Source: an uncultured Blautia sp. (lineage in GTDB: Bacteria; Bacillota; Clostridia; Lachnospirales; Lachnospiraceae). Taken from it: 5,819 nucleotides of DNA. Shown here in pieces: positions 5,172 to 5,819 of this stretch. The notes under the pieces were generated by a model. The model did not search any database, was not told the origin of the DNA, and worked only from the letters and a program-made list of their open reading frames with translations. The position numbers were made by a program, and so were the translations under genes. Location of the stretch: NCBI GenBank assembly GCA_934358405.1, contig CAKRKL010000122.1, forward strand, positions 1 through 5,819, read 5' to 3'. The first letter of the stretch is position 1. Each line of letters opens with the position of its first letter.

Positions 5172-5200
5172 TTGACAGTGACGCGGCGGGAGAATATAAT
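5172..5200 (+). promoter_or_regulatory. Predicted strong sigma-A promoter of nadA
   Basis: Exact consensus -35 TTGACA (5172-5177) and exact consensus -10 TATAAT (5195-5200) with the optimal 17-bp spacer. The start is expected near 5207, giving a leader of about 32 nt with the SD AGGAGAG. So strong a core promoter would be expected to need repression, in keeping with the adjacent inverted repeat. Confidence 0.9.
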
Positions 5201-5238
5201 CCTAAGAAAATGCCCGAAAACAGGAGAGAAAAATAATT

Positions 5239-5819
5239 ATGATGACTACAAGACAGCTGCAGGATGAAATCCTGCGTTTAAAGAAGGAAAAAGATGTCTG
5301 CATTCTTGCACATGCATACCAGAACCATGACATTCTGGAGGTGGCAGATTATACAGGAGATTCTTATGGACTTAGCCAGCAGGCAGCGAAAGCACCTCAG
5401 AAAAATGTGCTGATGTGCGGAGTGAGATTTATGGCAGAAACGGTGAAAATTCTTTCTCCGGAAAAAAATGTTTACCTTTCCAACAGTGGAGCAGGATGTC
5501 CAATGGCGGAGCAGCTGGATGTGGAGATGCTTTCTGCGCTGAAGGCGGCTAACCCGGATTATACAGTTGTGGCTTATATTAATACTACATCTGAGCTGAA
5601 AACTATTTGTGATGTGTGTGTAACCTCTTCTTCTGCTGTGAAAATTGTGAAGAACATTGAGAATGATAAGATTTTGTTTATCCCTGATTGCAATCTGGGA
5701 GCATGGGTGGAGAAACAGGTACCGGAAAAAACATTTAAGTTTGTTCATGGCGGATGCCCTACTCATCTGAGAATGTCTGTAAGAGATGTAAAAAATGCTC
5801 GGGCAGCTCACCCGGAAGC
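5239..5819 (+). CDS. nadA: Quinolinate synthase, N-terminal 193 residues (runs off the right edge)
   Basis: [4Fe-4S] enzyme that condenses iminoaspartate from NadB with dihydroxyacetone phosphate to make quinolinate for NadC. ATG at 5239 is preceded by AGGAGAG (5222-5228), 10 nt away; the adjacent ATG at 5242 is possible but less well spaced. Visible motifs: ILAHAYQNHDILEVADYTGDS (H25, Y27; the family motif is usually AHxYQ), MCGVRFMAETVKILSP (59-74), SGAGCPMAEQ with the first cluster ligand C87, VAYINTTSELK (111-121), CVTSSSAVKIV (127-137), FIPDCNLG (147-154) and HGGCPTHLR with the second ligand C173. The C87-C173 spacing fits the family; the third ligand should lie beyond the window. The first two of three homologous domains are present. 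Divergent from nadB, sharing its control region. Confidence 0.96.
   Translation, partial: MMTTRQLQDEILRLKKEKDVCILAHAYQNHDILEVADYTGDSYGLSQQAAKAPQKNVLMCGVRFMAETVKILSPEKNVYLSNSGAGCPMAEQLDVEMLSALKAANPDYTVVAYINTTSELKTICDVCVTSSSAVKIVKNIENDKILFIPDCNLGAWVEKQVPEKTFKFVHGGCPTHLRMSVRDVKNARAAHPE

Noticed and set aside
5030..5238. NAD+-sensing riboswitch upstream of nadA or nadB
   Set aside because: The nadA leader is only about 32 nt and the nadB leader contains one simple hairpin; neither shows a multi-stem aptamer, and the linked niaR plus operator explains regulation.
5278..5811. Open frame on the - strand opposite nadA
   Set aside because: It is antisense to the unmistakable NadA coding sequence, and its His/Arg/Cys-rich product looks like a shadow translation.

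Overview
The window looks like ordinary chromosome from an endospore-forming member of the Clostridia, most likely a gut Lachnospiraceae-type organism. This is inferred from moderate G+C judged by eye, AGGAGG/GGAGGTG-type Shine-Dalgarno (SD) sites, the sporulation gene spoVT, and a nadBC-niaR arrangement with a short-form NadB. I see no mobile element, CRISPR array, tRNA or rRNA.

Left part (1-980). The 5' end of a hemolysin III/TrhA (PAQR-like) membrane protein gene runs leftward out of the window. It has its own sigma-A-type promoter and an inverted repeat just downstream of the predicted transcription start. A divergent small gene of unknown function (533-892, +) follows. It ends at a strong hairpin terminator (924-962) that separates it from the convergent spoVT.

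Middle part (981-2229). spoVT (-) encodes the AbrB/GAF late-sporulation regulator and has a textbook sigma-G promoter upstream. Before it lies a gene (-) for an M15-family D,D-carboxypeptidase (VanY/VanXY-like) without a signal peptide. The SD of this peptidase gene is built into the 3' arm of the rho-independent terminator that closes the upstream operon.

Right part (2230-5819). This is a de novo NAD biosynthesis locus. nadB (L-aspartate oxidase), nadC (quinolinate phosphoribosyltransferase) and niaR (NAD-pathway repressor, HTH plus 3H domain) form a tight leftward operon: nadB and nadC overlap by 8 nt, and nadC and niaR are 5 nt apart. nadA (quinolinate synthase) is transcribed divergently and runs off the right edge. 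Aspartate is oxidised to iminoaspartate by NadB, condensed with dihydroxyacetone phosphate to quinolinate by NadA, and converted to nicotinate mononucleotide by NadC. The nadB-nadA intergenic region holds two near-consensus sigma-A promoters facing opposite ways. A long perfect inverted repeat overlaps the nadB -35 and abuts the nadA -35, and is the obvious candidate NiaR operator for both directions and for niaR autoregulation.

I found no convincing evidence of an undescribed system. The points most worth a second look are regulatory: the shared nad operator, the terminator that carries the peptidase SD, the sigma-G promoter, and the inverted repeat before trhA.
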